64,000 bases of DNA from NCBI GenBank assembly GCA_004298465.1, contig SCRT01000004.1, positions 1 to 64,000 on the forward strand. Direction: 5' to 3'. The translations under genes were made by a program, and so were the position numbers. Below are positions 33,042-42,417 of this stretch, one piece after another. The DNA is from Nevskiaceae bacterium (GTDB lineage Bacteria > Pseudomonadota > Gammaproteobacteria > Nevskiales > Nevskiaceae). The notes beneath the pieces are model-generated. The model did no database searches. It was not told the DNA's origin and was given only the letters and a program-made list of their open reading frames with translations. Within the stretch, counting starts at the first letter, position 1. The number at the start of each line of letters is the position of its first letter.

Positions 33042-33135
33042 ATCAACAGTGTTTCCCGTGTCCGTGCCTCGGCACGCGACATGACTTGAGGTCCATCCGA
33101 TCACGCAGCAGAAGGCCCGGAGCCAGGAGATTCAC

Positions 33136-34539
33136 ATGAAACTGCGCAAGAAGATTCATGAGGGACGTTTTGCCACGGTGTTGCTTGCGGCGCTGGCCGT
33201 GGCAACGCTGATTCCCGTTACCGCAGTCCAGGCCAAGGCGACGGCCGAGCAGATTGCGCAATTGAACGGCCCGAAGTACACCTGCATGGGCGCGGAGCGC
33301 GCTGGCGGCGACGGCGTGGCGGCGTTCACCGGCAAGTATGTCGGCACCTGGCCGGGGTTGACGGGTGACAAGCAGGGCTACAAGCCGGGGCCGTATGCCA
33401 GCGAGCAGCCGACGGTGACGATCACCGCGCAGAACATGGCGCAGCACGCCGACAAGCTCACGCCGGGCCAGCAGGCGATGCTGAAGAAGTATCCGCAGAG
33501 CTTCCAGATGAACGTGTACCCGAGCCATCGCGATTTCGGCTTCCCGGCCTGGGTGTGCGACGTGACGAAGAAGAATGCCGCAACGTCGGAAGTCGTCGAT
33601 GACGGCAAGGGCGCGACGGGCGTTTCGGGGTCCATTCCATTCCCGTTCCCGCAGAATGGCCTGGAAGCGGTGTGGAATGTCATCAACCCGTATCGCGCGT
33701 GGACGGAACAGGCGATCTATGACATCGCGGACGTCTATGCTGGCGGCAAGACGTCATGGGGCCGCGTGAAGTTCATGACGCTGAACCCCGGCAACAACCC
33801 CGACCCGGCCAAGCGCGGCAGCTATACCGACAAGATCAACGCCTATTTCTACCAGGGTTATCTGCTGCCCGCCCGGCAGAGCGGCTTCGTGGCCGTCGGC
33901 TACCAGCCGAACAATTTCTCCAAGGATGCGACTCGGTCCTGGCAGTACCTGCCGGGCCTGCGGCGCGTACGTGAGGCGCCGAAAGTTGGCTTCGACTACC
34001 CGGTGCCGCCAGCTGGCCTGCGTGTCGTGTCGGACGACTACGGCTTCAACGGTTCGCCGGAGCGCTTCACCTGGAAGCTGGTTGGCAAGAAGACGATGTA
34101 CGTGCCGTACGACAACTTCAAGATCAACGACCCGTCGATCAAGTATGACGATCTTGTCAAGCCGGATACCATCAACCCGAAATACGTGCGCTACGAGCCG
34201 CATCGCGTGTGGGTGATCGAGGGCGACCTCAAGCCCGGCGTGCGCGACGTGTACAGCAAGCGGATGCTGTATGTGGACGAGGACTCGTGGCTGGTGCTGT
34301 GGGCCGACAACTACGACGGCCGCGGCAACCTGTGGCGTACCACGTTCGTCAATTACTTCTACTCACCGGCGTCGCAGGCCTTCGAGCGCGGCGTCTCGGT
34401 GTTCACCGACCTGACCGCGAATTCCTACGAGGCGGACTATCTCGTCAACGAGCGCGGCGAAAAGGGTTGGTGGAAGATCAACCTGCCGATGCAGCCGGCG
34501 CAGTTCAGCCCGCAGGCGGCGGCATCCGGCGGTCACTGA
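33136..34539 (+). CDS. DUF1329 outer-membrane-associated protein
   Basis: A 467-residue exported protein. The signal peptide is MKLRKKIHEGRFATVLLAAL followed by AVATLIPVTAVQA, with cleavage near residue 34. The mature part has the DUF1329 pattern, including YPSHRDFGFPAWVCDVTKKN and a C-terminal LoIB/LolA-like region (KRMLYVDEDSWLVLWADNYD, quoted in full length of 20). DUF1329 proteins usually sit next to DUF1302 outer-membrane proteins in hydrocarbon, PAH or steroid degraders and are thought to help move hydrophobic compounds across the envelope. The only DUF1302 gene here is 25 kb away at 59.2 kb. Confidence 0.9.
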   Translation: MKLRKKIHEGRFATVLLAALAVATLIPVTAVQAKATAEQIAQLNGPKYTCMGAERAGGDGVAAFTGKYVGTWPGLTGDKQGYKPGPYASEQPTVTITAQNMAQHADKLTPGQQAMLKKYPQSFQMNVYPSHRDFGFPAWVCDVTKKNAATSEVVDDGKGATGVSGSIPFPFPQNGLEAVWNVINPYRAWTEQAIYDIADVYAGGKTSWGRVKFMTLNPGNNPDPAKRGSYTDKINAYFYQGYLLPARQSGFVAVGYQPNNFSKDATRSWQYLPGLRRVREAPKVGFDYPVPPAGLRVVSDDYGFNGSPERFTWKLVGKKTMYVPYDNFKINDPSIKYDDLVKPDTINPKYVRYEPHRVWVIEGDLKPGVRDVYSKRMLYVDEDSWLVLWADNYDGRGNLWRTTFVNYFYSPASQAFERGVSVFTDLTANSYEADYLVNERGEKGWWKINLPMQPAQFSPQAAASGGH

Positions 34540-34549
34540 TGGAATCCGG

Positions 34550-34580
34550 GCCGGAGGTGGCAGGACTGCCTCCGGCTTTT
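34550..34580 (+). terminator. hairpin with T-run after the DUF1329 gene
   Basis: GCCGGAGG (34550-34557) pairs with CCTCCGGC (34569-34576), followed by TTTT. An alternative inner hairpin GGCAG-GA-CTGCC lies in the loop. It may terminate or attenuate transcription before the SDR and aldehyde dehydrogenase genes. Confidence 0.65.
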
Positions 34581-34641
34581 CACGCGGGTGCGTCGTCCAA
34601 GGGCGATGTACCCGCTTGCAGGGCGTGAAGAGTCGAAAGCC

Positions 34642-35511
34642 ATGAAAAACGCATTCATCACCGGTGCTAACGTCGGCCAGGCCAACGCGCTCGTCAAGGC
34701 GCTTTCCGCGCGGGGCTGGCGCGTGTTCGCCGGTGTGCTGCCGGGCGCACCGACCGACCTGGAGACAGGCGGCAACGTCATGCTCGTCGACCAGGACGTG
34801 TCGAAGGACGATTCGGTGCAGACCAGCGCGGAAGCGGTCACGCAGGCACTGGGCGGCGAAGGGCTGGACTTGCTGATGAACGTCGCCGGCGTGGCGAACA
34901 TCGCCGTCGGCGTGCTGGAAGGCGCCGATCTCGCGGCCGCGCATCGCCTGTTCGAGATCAACCTGTTCGGCCAGTTGCGCGTGGTGCAGGCGTTTCTGCC
35001 GCTGATCCGCCGCAACGCGCCGGGTTCGCGCATCGTCAACTACAGTTCCGGTGCCATCATCGCGAACCCGGTCGGCGCCGGCGTCTACAACATGAGCAAG
35101 CACGCGATCCACGGCATGACGCTCACGCTGCGACACGAGCTCGGGCCGTTCGGCATCCAGGTCACGTCCATCGTGCCGGGCGGCGTGCTTACCGGTATGT
35201 CTGCGAATTCGCACGAAAATACGCACAACAGCTGGATGAGGCAGCCGGACGAGATTCGCCGCGTCTACAGCCCGGCGCTGGAAAACGTGATGTGCAAGGT
35301 GCTGCCGGACATGCTGGAAAAGACCGGCAGCACGCCGGAACAGGCGCTGGAAGGCACGCTGAAGATACTGGACAAGAAGAAGTGGGCGCCGATGGAACTG
35401 CTCGGCAAGGACGTGAAGCCGATGGGCGTGATGCGCCGGCTACTGTCGGACTCCCAGCTTGAGTCCGTGATGCGCTCGGCCTTCAAGATCCCGCGCTACG
35501 GGAAAGCCTGA
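34642..35511 (+). CDS. short-chain dehydrogenase/reductase
   Basis: A 289-residue classical-type SDR. The N-terminal cofactor motif is TGANVGQA, where the usual TGxxxGxG has Ala for the last Gly. The rest is regular: NVAGVAN, NYSSGAIIANP with the catalytic Ser, and VYNMSKHAI with Tyr and Lys; IVPGGVLTGM follows. The start is ATG 34642; an upstream ATG at 34588 has no SDR similarity. It lies between a hairpin and the aldehyde dehydrogenase, and could oxidise an alcohol made by the oxygenase to the aldehyde. Confidence 0.88.
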   Translation: MKNAFITGANVGQANALVKALSARGWRVFAGVLPGAPTDLETGGNVMLVDQDVSKDDSVQTSAEAVTQALGGEGLDLLMNVAGVANIAVGVLEGADLAAAHRLFEINLFGQLRVVQAFLPLIRRNAPGSRIVNYSSGAIIANPVGAGVYNMSKHAIHGMTLTLRHELGPFGIQVTSIVPGGVLTGMSANSHENTHNSWMRQPDEIRRVYSPALENVMCKVLPDMLEKTGSTPEQALEGTLKILDKKKWAPMELLGKDVKPMGVMRRLLSDSQLESVMRSAFKIPRYGKA

Positions 35512-35539
35512 ATCGGCGGTGGACGCCACGGAGCGAGAC

Positions 35540-37048
35540 ATGAATGCCGTATTGCAAGCCGAAGACAACCCGCAGCGCCCTCTGTTCGAGCGCCTGGCGA
35601 CGAATGCCGATGCGCTGCGCGCGACCACCGCGGAACAGCGGGTGGCCAAGATCCGGCGCCTGCTCGCCGCCATCCTTGGCGTGCGGCCGGCAATACTGGA
35701 GGCGGGGCGCAAGGAATTGCGCCTGTCGCCCACCGACCTCGACGCCCAGTTGCTGATGGTGAAGGCGGAGGCGGAATTCATCTGCAAGCATCTCGCCGCG
35801 TGGATGGCGCCGCAGCCGGTGCAAGGTTCTCTCATGACGCTCGGCAAGCGCAGCTACATTCAGTACGAACCGAAAGGCGTGGTGCTGCACGTGTCGACGT
35901 GGAACGCGCCGATCGCCGAGGCCTTCGTGCCCGGCATGGGTGCCATCGCCGCCGGCTGCGCGTTCGTGCTCAAGCCGTCGGAGTTGGCACCGCATTCCGC
36001 GCAGGTGCTGGCCGACATCGTGGCCAGCGTGTTCAAGGACGATGAATTCGCGGTGGTGCAGGGCGGTGCGGACGTTGCGACCGACTTGCTGAAGCTGCCG
36101 TTCAACCATTTCTTCTATATCGGTGGCCATGCCGTGGGGCGCATCATCCTGAGGGCGGCGGCCGAGCACTTCGCCACCGTCACGCTGGAGATGGGCGGCA
36201 AGAACCCGGTCGTCATCGACGCCAGCGCCGACCTTGCCGAAGCCGGGCGCAAGATCGCCTGGGGACGGCTCGCAAATGCCGGCCAGGTGTGCGTGGCGCC
36301 CGACTACGCGCTCGTGCAGGCGTCCGTGGCGGATGCCTTCGTGACGGAACTGGCGCAGGCGATGCGGGCGATGTACGACGCCGCCGGCACCGGCTTCCAG
36401 GAGTCCGCCGACCTGCCGCGCATCGTCAACCGCCGCCACTTTGATCGCATCAAGGCACTGCTGGACGATGCGCTGGCGAAAGGTGCGCGGGTGGAGCTGG
36501 GCGGGCACACGGATGCGGAGGACCTCTACATCGAGCCGACGATCCTCAGCCATGTGACGGAGGACATGCGCATCATGCAGGAGGAGGTCTTCGGGCCGAT
36601 CCTGTGCGTGCTGCCGTACACGACGCGGGAGGCGGCCATCGCCACCATCCGCCGCCGGCCCAAGCCGCTGAGTTCCTACGTGTTCGCGAAGGATCGCGAC
36701 GCCATCGACTGGTTCCTTGCTCACACCACGTCCGGCAGCACGGTGGTGAACCACAACCTCATCCAGTCCGGCACGAACCCCTACTTGCCGTTCGGCGGCG
36801 TGAATGCCAGCGGGCGCGGGCGGCTCGGCGGCTTCGCCACGTTCCAGGAATGCTCGAATGCGCGGTCCGTGGTGGAAGACGAATACCCGGCCGGCGACCC
36901 GAACCTGATGTTTCCGCCGTATTCCGACAAGTACAAGCAGATGATCGGCAAGATGCTGGCGAAGGAGATCAAGTTGCCGGATGCCGCCATCAACCTTATC
37001 AACGGCATCATCAAGACCACGAGCGTGTTCTCGCGCGCGAAGCACTGA
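35540..37048 (+). CDS. aldehyde dehydrogenase (class 3/coniferyl-like)
   Basis: A 502-residue NAD(P)-dependent enzyme oxidising an aldehyde to an acid. Visible are the cofactor region FYIGGHAVGRIIL, the general-base glutamate in TLEMGGKNPVV and the nucleophilic cysteine in GRLANAGQVCVAPDY, with FGPILCVLPY and the C-terminal PFGGVNASGRGRLGG. The spacing and NAGQVCVAPDY signature belong to the ALDH3-like group. The start is ATG 35540 with GGAG upstream; GTG 35519 is possible. A strong terminator follows, ending the oxygenase operon. Confidence 0.93.
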   Translation: MNAVLQAEDNPQRPLFERLATNADALRATTAEQRVAKIRRLLAAILGVRPAILEAGRKELRLSPTDLDAQLLMVKAEAEFICKHLAAWMAPQPVQGSLMTLGKRSYIQYEPKGVVLHVSTWNAPIAEAFVPGMGAIAAGCAFVLKPSELAPHSAQVLADIVASVFKDDEFAVVQGGADVATDLLKLPFNHFFYIGGHAVGRIILRAAAEHFATVTLEMGGKNPVVIDASADLAEAGRKIAWGRLANAGQVCVAPDYALVQASVADAFVTELAQAMRAMYDAAGTGFQESADLPRIVNRRHFDRIKALLDDALAKGARVELGGHTDAEDLYIEPTILSHVTEDMRIMQEEVFGPILCVLPYTTREAAIATIRRRPKPLSSYVFAKDRDAIDWFLAHTTSGSTVVNHNLIQSGTNPYLPFGGVNASGRGRLGGFATFQECSNARSVVEDEYPAGDPNLMFPPYSDKYKQMIGKMLAKEIKLPDAAINLINGIIKTTSVFSRAKH

Positions 37049-37067
37049 AGGCCGTTTTGTCTGCAAG

Positions 37068-37093
37068 AAAGCCGGTCGAAAGACCGGCTTTTT
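37068..37093 (+). terminator. strong rho-independent terminator
   Basis: AAAGCCGGTC (37068-37077), a GAAA tetraloop and GACCGGCTTT (37082-37091) form a perfect 10-bp stem ending in TTTTT (37089-37093). It closes the oxygenase/dehydrogenase operon; the A-run on the other side may also stop the opposing P450 transcript. Confidence 0.92.
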
Positions 37094-37170
37094 ACCCCCT
37101 TGGTTACGCGAACCGCGTTACCAGACACCCCAGAAAGCAGGGCAGACCACGTCTTCCGCGGCCCACAGTT

Positions 37171-38541
37171 TCAGTGCTGGCGTGGCCCGACGACGCGCAC
37201 CTTGAAGCTCATCGCCGGCCCCGGCGTCGGCGCAGTCTTGGTCTTGAGCGTGTAGTCCGGCGTTTCGAGTTCCAGGTCCAGCTTGTAGAACAGGCGCGCG
37301 ATGGTCAGGGCGAGCTGAACTTCCGCGAGGCTCTTGCCGAGGCAGGTGTGCGGGCCGCGACCGTAGGGGGAATACACGCCGGGCTTCAGGTGTTCCGAAC
37401 GCGGCTTTTGGTAGCGGTCGATGTCGAATTTTTCAGGTTCCGGGTAATACTCGCCCATGAAGTGCGGAACGCTGGTGGCGACATACAGCATCTCGCCTTC
37501 GTGGATCAGGTGGCCGGCGAATTCGAAGTCCTTGTTCGCCGTTCGCATCTGCGCCACCGCGATCGGGTACAGGCGCATTGCTTCCATCACCGCGCCCTGC
37601 ACGACCGGCGTGGACTTCATGAATTCCGACTCGTCGATGTCGCCACGGCTGAAGACTTCGTCGACTTCGGCCAGCAGTCGCCGCTTTACTTCCGGGTGCT
37701 TCAGCACGCAGTAGACGATCGCGGCTTCGGTATTCGCCACCGTGTCGAGCCCGGCGACGTAGGGGCCGGTTAGTGTCAGCAGCAGGTCTTGGTCGGGAAT
37801 GATGTCCGGGTGCTCGATGTTGGCCTTCATGATGTCGTCGGTCAGCACGCACTTGTCTTCCGGAAGCTTTCCGTAGCGTTCGTGACCGCGTGCCACCATC
37901 TTGTCGCCGAGTTCCGCCATGCGCCGCTTGGCCTTGCGGTATTCCGGCAGGCGCAGCATCACTTTCGGGCGCTGGCGCGTGACGAGCACGTTGAGGATGT
38001 AGAGGATGACGTTGCGGATGTCGTGCATGTACTCGCGCGGCGCCATATCCGTCAGCAGCGTGCCGAGCTGGCTCAGCACCAGGTACTGCATGTTCAGCAC
38101 CACGGGCGCGAGCTGGCCGGCGTGCCAGTCGTGCGCCAGCCCGCGGTCGGTGATGCCGATGACTTCCATGAAGCGCCCGCGGATCGCGTCGCGCCCGTAG
38201 CCGCGGCGCATGATGTCGCGCAGCTGCTTGTGCTTTTCGCCATCCACGCCAGGCAGTACGCAGGTGGCGTCGAATTCCTTCACCAGCCCTTGCCAGAATT
38301 CCTTCGATCGCAGGCAGTCGCGGCCTTCGCGCGTGCCCATGAAGTTTGCCGCTTCCGCGCCGGCGATGACCACGTATTTGTGGCCGGCAATGGAGACACG
38401 GAACACCGGGCCGTGCTTGCGGTAACAGTCGAGGAAAAACTTTGCCGGGTCGCGCGCCATGTCCAGCGTGTTGCCGAGCAGCGGCAGGCCGGGGACCTTG
38501 GGGATCTCGGGGAGCTTCACGGGTGCTGCGACGGCGTTCAC
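37171..38541 (-). CDS. cytochrome P450
   Basis: A 456-residue soluble P450 monooxygenase. The I-helix oxygen-binding motif is GPYVAGLDTVANTE, the K-helix ExxR is EAMRLYP, and the heme-binding loop is YSPYGRGPHTCLGKSLAE with the axial cysteine. The start is taken at GTG 38541, with GAGG seven bases upstream, giving an N-terminus VNAVAAPVKLPEIPKVPGLP without membrane anchor; the frame extends upstream to 38775 but there it overlaps the aldolase gene. It has no own ferredoxin or reductase nearby; the 32.2-kb ferredoxin is a candidate partner. The substrate is unknown. Confidence 0.92.
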   Translation of the reverse strand: MNAVAAPVKLPEIPKVPGLPLLGNTLDMARDPAKFFLDCYRKHGPVFRVSIAGHKYVVIAGAEAANFMGTREGRDCLRSKEFWQGLVKEFDATCVLPGVDGEKHKQLRDIMRRGYGRDAIRGRFMEVIGITDRGLAHDWHAGQLAPVVLNMQYLVLSQLGTLLTDMAPREYMHDIRNVILYILNVLVTRQRPKVMLRLPEYRKAKRRMAELGDKMVARGHERYGKLPEDKCVLTDDIMKANIEHPDIIPDQDLLLTLTGPYVAGLDTVANTEAAIVYCVLKHPEVKRRLLAEVDEVFSRGDIDESEFMKSTPVVQGAVMEAMRLYPIAVAQMRTANKDFEFAGHLIHEGEMLYVATSVPHFMGEYYPEPEKFDIDRYQKPRSEHLKPGVYSPYGRGPHTCLGKSLAEVQLALTIARLFYKLDLELETPDYTLKTKTAPTPGPAMSFKVRVVGPRQH

Positions 38542-38650
38542 GGGTGACCTCACGGATGTTAGGGCCGGAAAAGGGCTGGCCTTAATGTAGCGTCCGTGCG
38601 GTGCGCGTGGTTCAGCCGTTTGCAGTAGGGCACGAAGGGCCGGGATCGGA

Positions 38651-39691
38651 TCAATGCAGGTAGCGCGTGGCGATGGAAGTGAGCGGCCACGGCGTGATCC
38701 TCGACGCCATGCCGGCGCTGCCGAAAGCCTCGAAGCGTGTCCTGCACAGCCCGGCGGCGGCCTGCTTTGCGGCAACCAGCGCCTTGCGCGGGTCGAATTC
38801 CGCCGGCTGATCCATGAACAGCTTCCGCATTGCGCCGGTCATGGCGAGGCGGATGTCGGTGTCGATGTTGACCTTGCGCACCCCGTGGGCGATGCCGCGG
38901 CGGATTTCCGCTACTGGTACGCCGTAGGTCTCGCGAATCTCGCCGCCGTGTTCACGGATGATCGCGAGAAGTTCCTGCGGCACGCTGGAGGAGCCGTGCA
39001 TGACGAGGTGGGTGTCGGGAATCGCCCTGTGGATGGCCGCGATGCGGTCGATGGCGAGGATCTCATGCGTCGGCCGGCGCGAGAACTTGTAGGCGCCGTG
39101 ACTGGTGCCGATGGCGATGGCCAGTGCGTCGACGCCGGTGTGGGCGACGAAGTCGCGTGCCTGCTGCGGGTCGGTGAGCAGCATGTCATGCGTCAGCGTG
39201 CCTTCGGCGCCGATGCCGTCCTCCTCGCCGGCAGTGCCATTCTCCAGCGAACCGAGGCAGCCGAGCTCGCCTTCCACCGACACGCCCTGCGGGTGGGCCA
39301 TTTCGCACACGCGCCGCGTCACCGAGACGTTGTATGCATAGGACGACGGCGTCTTGCCGTCCTCCTTCAACGAGCCGTCCATCATCACGCTCGTGAAACC
39401 GCCGTGGATGGACTGGTGGCACACGGCGGGCGACACGCCATGGTCCTGGTGCAGCACGACGGGAATGTCGGGGTGGGTTTCCACCACCGCCAGCATCATG
39501 TGCCGCAGGTAGGCTTCGCCGGCGTATTTGCGCGCCCCGGCGGAAGTCTGCAGGATCACCGGGCTGTCGCAGACCTGTGCCGCTTCCATGATGGCCTGGA
39601 TCTGTTCCAGGTTGTTGACGTTGAAGGCCGGCACGCCGTAGTCGTACTCGGCCGCGTGGTCCAGTAGTTGCCGCAGGGAAATGAATGCCAT
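38651..39691 (-). CDS. cbbA: class II fructose-bisphosphate aldolase
   Basis: A 346-residue zinc aldolase joining dihydroxyacetone phosphate with glyceraldehyde 3-phosphate, or erythrose 4-phosphate in the Calvin cycle. Metal and substrate motifs are [22 protein letters not shown], the phosphate-binding [21 protein letters not shown] and [20 protein letters not shown]. The start ATG 39691 begins [20 protein letters not shown], normal for the CbbA/Fda type. It is the last gene of the cbb operon, 44 bp after the phosphatase. Confidence 0.95.
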   Translation of the reverse strand: MAFISLRQLLDHAAEYDYGVPAFNVNNLEQIQAIMEAAQVCDSPVILQTSAGARKYAGEAYLRHMMLAVVETHPDIPVVLHQDHGVSPAVCHQSIHGGFTSVMMDGSLKEDGKTPSSYAYNVSVTRRVCEMAHPQGVSVEGELGCLGSLENGTAGEEDGIGAEGTLTHDMLLTDPQQARDFVAHTGVDALAIAIGTSHGAYKFSRRPTHEILAIDRIAAIHRAIPDTHLVMHGSSSVPQELLAIIREHGGEIRETYGVPVAEIRRGIAHGVRKVNIDTDIRLAMTGAMRKLFMDQPAEFDPRKALVAAKQAAAGLCRTRFEAFGSAGMASRITPWPLTSIATRYLH

Positions 39692-39735
39692 GGAGAGGCT
39701 CCTCGGGTGGTTGCAGGGCGGGGCGCCCGGGTTGT

Positions 39736-40416
39736 TCAGTGCGCGACGAGGTCCCGCAGGCTGCCCATCACGCGGTCGGGGCGGCTGTCCGCGATCGGCC
39801 GGCCCATGTTGTAGCCCCACGGCAGCGCCCATACCGGCACGCGCGCGTTGCGGGCGGCGGCAACGTCGATGGACGAATCGCCGACGAACAGGGCGTCCGC
39901 CGCCGTCACGCCGAAGTGGTCGAGGCAGTGGCGGATGCCGGCCGGGTCCGGCTTCTTCGTCGGCAGCGTGTCACCGCAGATGATGGTGTCGAAGCAGCCG
40001 TCGAGGGCGTGCACCTTCAGCAGCGCAGCGGCCTGCTGGCCTTCCTTGTTCGTCACCAGCGCGACATGCACGCCGCCGGCACGCAGCGTGGCCAGCACTT
40101 CGCGGGCATGCGGGTAGGGCCGGCTGCGGGTGCCGGAGCGGGCCAGCAGGTGGGCGGAGAAGGCGTCGCGCAGTGCAGGCAGCTGGGCGTCCGCCTGCAC
40201 CGCCGCCGGCGTGGTTCCCCACAGGCTGGCCAGCGCCTGCACAAGCAGCGCGCGCATGCCCTGGCCGATCCACACGTCCACCTGCGCCTGTGCAACAGGC
40301 GGCAGATTGAACGCCGTGAGCGTGTCGGTGAGCGCGTCGAAGATCTCGGGCGCGGTTTCCACCAGCGTGCCGTCGAGGTCGAACATCACCAGCCGCCAGG
40401 TCGGTGTCACGGCCAT
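39736..40416 (-). CDS. cbbZ: phosphoglycolate phosphatase
   Basis: A 226-residue HAD-family phosphatase that removes phosphate from 2-phosphoglycolate, the product of RuBisCO's oxygenase side reaction. Motif I is [12 protein letters not shown], motif II sits in ALVTNKEG, and motif III/IV in [12 protein letters not shown] and [16 protein letters not shown]. The start ATG 40416 comes one base after the phosphoribulokinase stop, suggesting coupled translation; ATG 40437 inside that gene is possible. The same position in the Cupriavidus cbb operon supports the assignment. Confidence 0.93.
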   Translation of the reverse strand: MAVTPTWRLVMFDLDGTLVETAPEIFDALTDTLTAFNLPPVAQAQVDVWIGQGMRALLVQALASLWGTTPAAVQADAQLPALRDAFSAHLLARSGTRSRPYPHAREVLATLRAGGVHVALVTNKEGQQAAALLKVHALDGCFDTIICGDTLPTKKPDPAGIRHCLDHFGVTAADALFVGDSSIDVAAARNARVPVWALPWGYNMGRPIADSRPDRVMGSLRDLVAH

Positions 40417-40417
40417 G

Positions 40418-41302
40418 TCAGAGCATGCCCATGGCACGTTTGCGCCGTTCCATCATGCGCCAGATGAACGGGGTGAAGATCAGCTGCATCGCGAGTTCCA
40501 TCTTGCCGCCTGGCACCACGATGGTGTTGGCGCGGCTCATCCACGAGTTCTGGATCATGTTCAGCAGGTAGGGGAAGTCGATGCCTTTCGGATTGGCGAA
40601 GCGGATCACCACCATGCTTTCGTCCGCGGTGGGGATGTAACGCGTGATGAAGGGGTTGGAGGTGTCCACCACCGGGATGCGCTGGAAGTTGACGTGGGTG
40701 TGGCCGAACTGCGGCACGATGTAGTGGATGTAGTCCGGCATGCGGCGCAGGATGGTGTCGGTCACCGCCTCGGTGCTGTAGCCGCGGTGGTTCTTGTCGC
40801 GCCACAGTTTCTGGATCCATTCCAGGTTGATGACCGGCACCACGCCGATGCGCAGGTCCGCCCACTGGGCGACGTTGTGCTCCGGCGTGATGACGGCGCC
40901 GTGCAGGCCTTCGTAGTAGAGCAGATCGGTGTTTTCCGGCAGCGGTTCCCAGTTCGTGAAGGTGCCGGGTTCCTGCTTGTAGGGGGCGGCTTCGGCGGCG
41001 CTGTGCAGGTATTTGCGCGCGCGGCCCTGGCCGGTGGCGCCGTAGCTGCTGAACAGCGCTTCCAGTTCCGCGAACAGGTTGTTCTCCAGGCCGAAGTGGC
41101 TGAAGTTCCTGTTGCCGGCGGCTTCCGCCTCCGCCTGCTTGCGTTTCATCTCCGTGCGGTCGTGGCGATGGAAGCTGTCGCCCTCGATCAGCGCGGCGTT
41201 GACGGCTTCGCGGCGAAAGATGTTGGCGAAAGTGCTGGTGATGGTGGACGTGCCGGCGCCGGATGAGCCGGTGACGGCGATGATGGGATGAAGTTCGGAC
41301 AC
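40418..41302 (-). CDS. cbbP: phosphoribulokinase (class I)
   Basis: A 294-residue kinase making ribulose 1,5-bisphosphate from ribulose 5-phosphate and ATP, unique to the Calvin cycle. The P-loop is VTGSSGAGTSTI at the N-terminus, then EGDSFHRHDR, and YYEGLHGAV with the catalytic aspartate region of the bacterial class. The start is GTG 41302 with GGAG seven bases upstream; the long upstream extension overlaps the phosphatase gene out of frame. It lies 26 bp after the bisphosphatase. Confidence 0.96.
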   Translation of the reverse strand: MSELHPIIAVTGSSGAGTSTITSTFANIFRREAVNAALIEGDSFHRHDRTEMKRKQAEAEAAGNRNFSHFGLENNLFAELEALFSSYGATGQGRARKYLHSAAEAAPYKQEPGTFTNWEPLPENTDLLYYEGLHGAVITPEHNVAQWADLRIGVVPVINLEWIQKLWRDKNHRGYSTEAVTDTILRRMPDYIHYIVPQFGHTHVNFQRIPVVDTSNPFITRYIPTADESMVVIRFANPKGIDFPYLLNMIQNSWMSRANTIVVPGGKMELAMQLIFTPFIWRMMERRKRAMGML

Positions 41303-41328
41303 CAGGGGCTCCGTGGGCTGGGGGCGGG

Positions 41329-42417
41329 TCAGGCGAGGAACAGCCCGCGTTCGTGGAACAGCGGCTTGTGGTCGCCGAGCGCGCTGGCCTGCGCGTGATA
41401 GCGCTCGATGCGCTCCACCTCGTTGCGTGCCCCGAACACGAAGCCGATGCGCTGGTGGATGGCACGCGGCGCGACGTGCAGGATCGCCTGCCGGCCGGTG
41501 CTGGCGCGCCCGCCGGCCTGCTCGATGAGGAAGGCTATCGGGTTGGCCTCGTAGAGCAGGCGCAGGCGTCCGGGCCGCGCCGGGTCGCGGCTGTCGCGTG
41601 GGTACATGAACACGCCGCCGCGCATCAGGATGCGGTGCGCCTCGGCCACCAGCGAGGCGATCCAGCGCATGTTGAAGTCCTTGTCGCGCGGGCCGCTCTT
41701 GCCGGCCAGGCATTCGTCCACGTAGCGGCGGACCGGCGGTTCCCAGAAACGCCGGTTCGAACTGTTGATGGCGAATTCCTGGGTGTCGGCGGGGATGTGC
41801 AGGTCAGGGTGGCTGAGCATGAATTCACCGACCTCGGGGTCGAGCGTGAAGCCGTGCACGCCGGTGCCGACGGACAGCACCAGCATTGTGGAGGGCCCGT
41901 ACAGCGCGTAGCCGGCCGCCACCTGTTCGCTGCCGGGGCGCAGGAAGTCGGCAGCCGCTGGGTTGCGGCCCGCGGTGGCCCCGTCCTCCGGGGCGCGCAG
42001 GATGGAGAAGACGCTGCCGACGGAGACGTTCACGTCGATGTTCGACGAGCCGTCCAGCGGGTCGAACAGCAGCAGATACTTGCCGCGCGGATAACGTTCC
42101 GGGATCTGGATCGGTTCCGCCGCTTCCTCGGATACCATGCCGGCGAGGTGGCCGCCCCATTCCGTACGGCGCACGAAGATCTCGTGGCTCAGGACGTCGA
42201 GTTTCTTCTGCACTTCGCCCTGCACGTTGACGCTGTCGGCGGCGCCGTGGTCGCCCAGCAGGTTGTACAGCGCGCCGCGGGCGATACGGCGAGAAATCGT
42301 CTTGCAGGCCAGCGCCACGTCCAGCAGCAGCGCGTTGAATTCGCCGCGCGCGTCGGGGAAACGGCGGCGTTCCTCGATCAGGAACTGCGTCAACGTGGTC
42401 ACGGGGGCGGCGTTCAT
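41329..42417 (-). CDS. cbbF: fructose-1,6-bisphosphatase class I
   Basis: A 362-residue enzyme hydrolysing fructose 1,6-bisphosphate; the cbb copies often also accept sedoheptulose 1,7-bisphosphate. The metal and phosphate site LLFDPLDGSSNIDVN is intact, and so are EWGGHLAGMVSEE, RRYVDECLAG and ANPIAFLIEQAGGRAS. ATG 42417 overlaps the stop of the upstream CbbY gene as ATGA. It is cotranscribed in the cbb operon. Confidence 0.95.
   Translation of the reverse strand: MNAAPVTTLTQFLIEERRRFPDARGEFNALLLDVALACKTISRRIARGALYNLLGDHGAADSVNVQGEVQKKLDVLSHEIFVRRTEWGGHLAGMVSEEAAEPIQIPERYPRGKYLLLFDPLDGSSNIDVNVSVGSVFSILRAPEDGATAGRNPAAADFLRPGSEQVAAGYALYGPSTMLVLSVGTGVHGFTLDPEVGEFMLSHPDLHIPADTQEFAINSSNRRFWEPPVRRYVDECLAGKSGPRDKDFNMRWIASLVAEAHRILMRGGVFMYPRDSRDPARPGRLRLLYEANPIAFLIEQAGGRASTGRQAILHVAPRAIHQRIGFVFGARNEVERIERYHAQASALGDHKPLFHERGLFLA

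Noticed and set aside
35483..37066. Long minus-strand frame (527 codons) opposite the aldehyde dehydrogenase
   Set aside because: Same reason: a shadow of a clear ALDH gene, His/Arg/Gly-rich and without family motifs.
38542..38650. GGGCCGG/CTGGCC hairpin between the P450 and aldolase genes as a terminator
   Set aside because: Stem has mismatches and no T-run follows on the minus strand.
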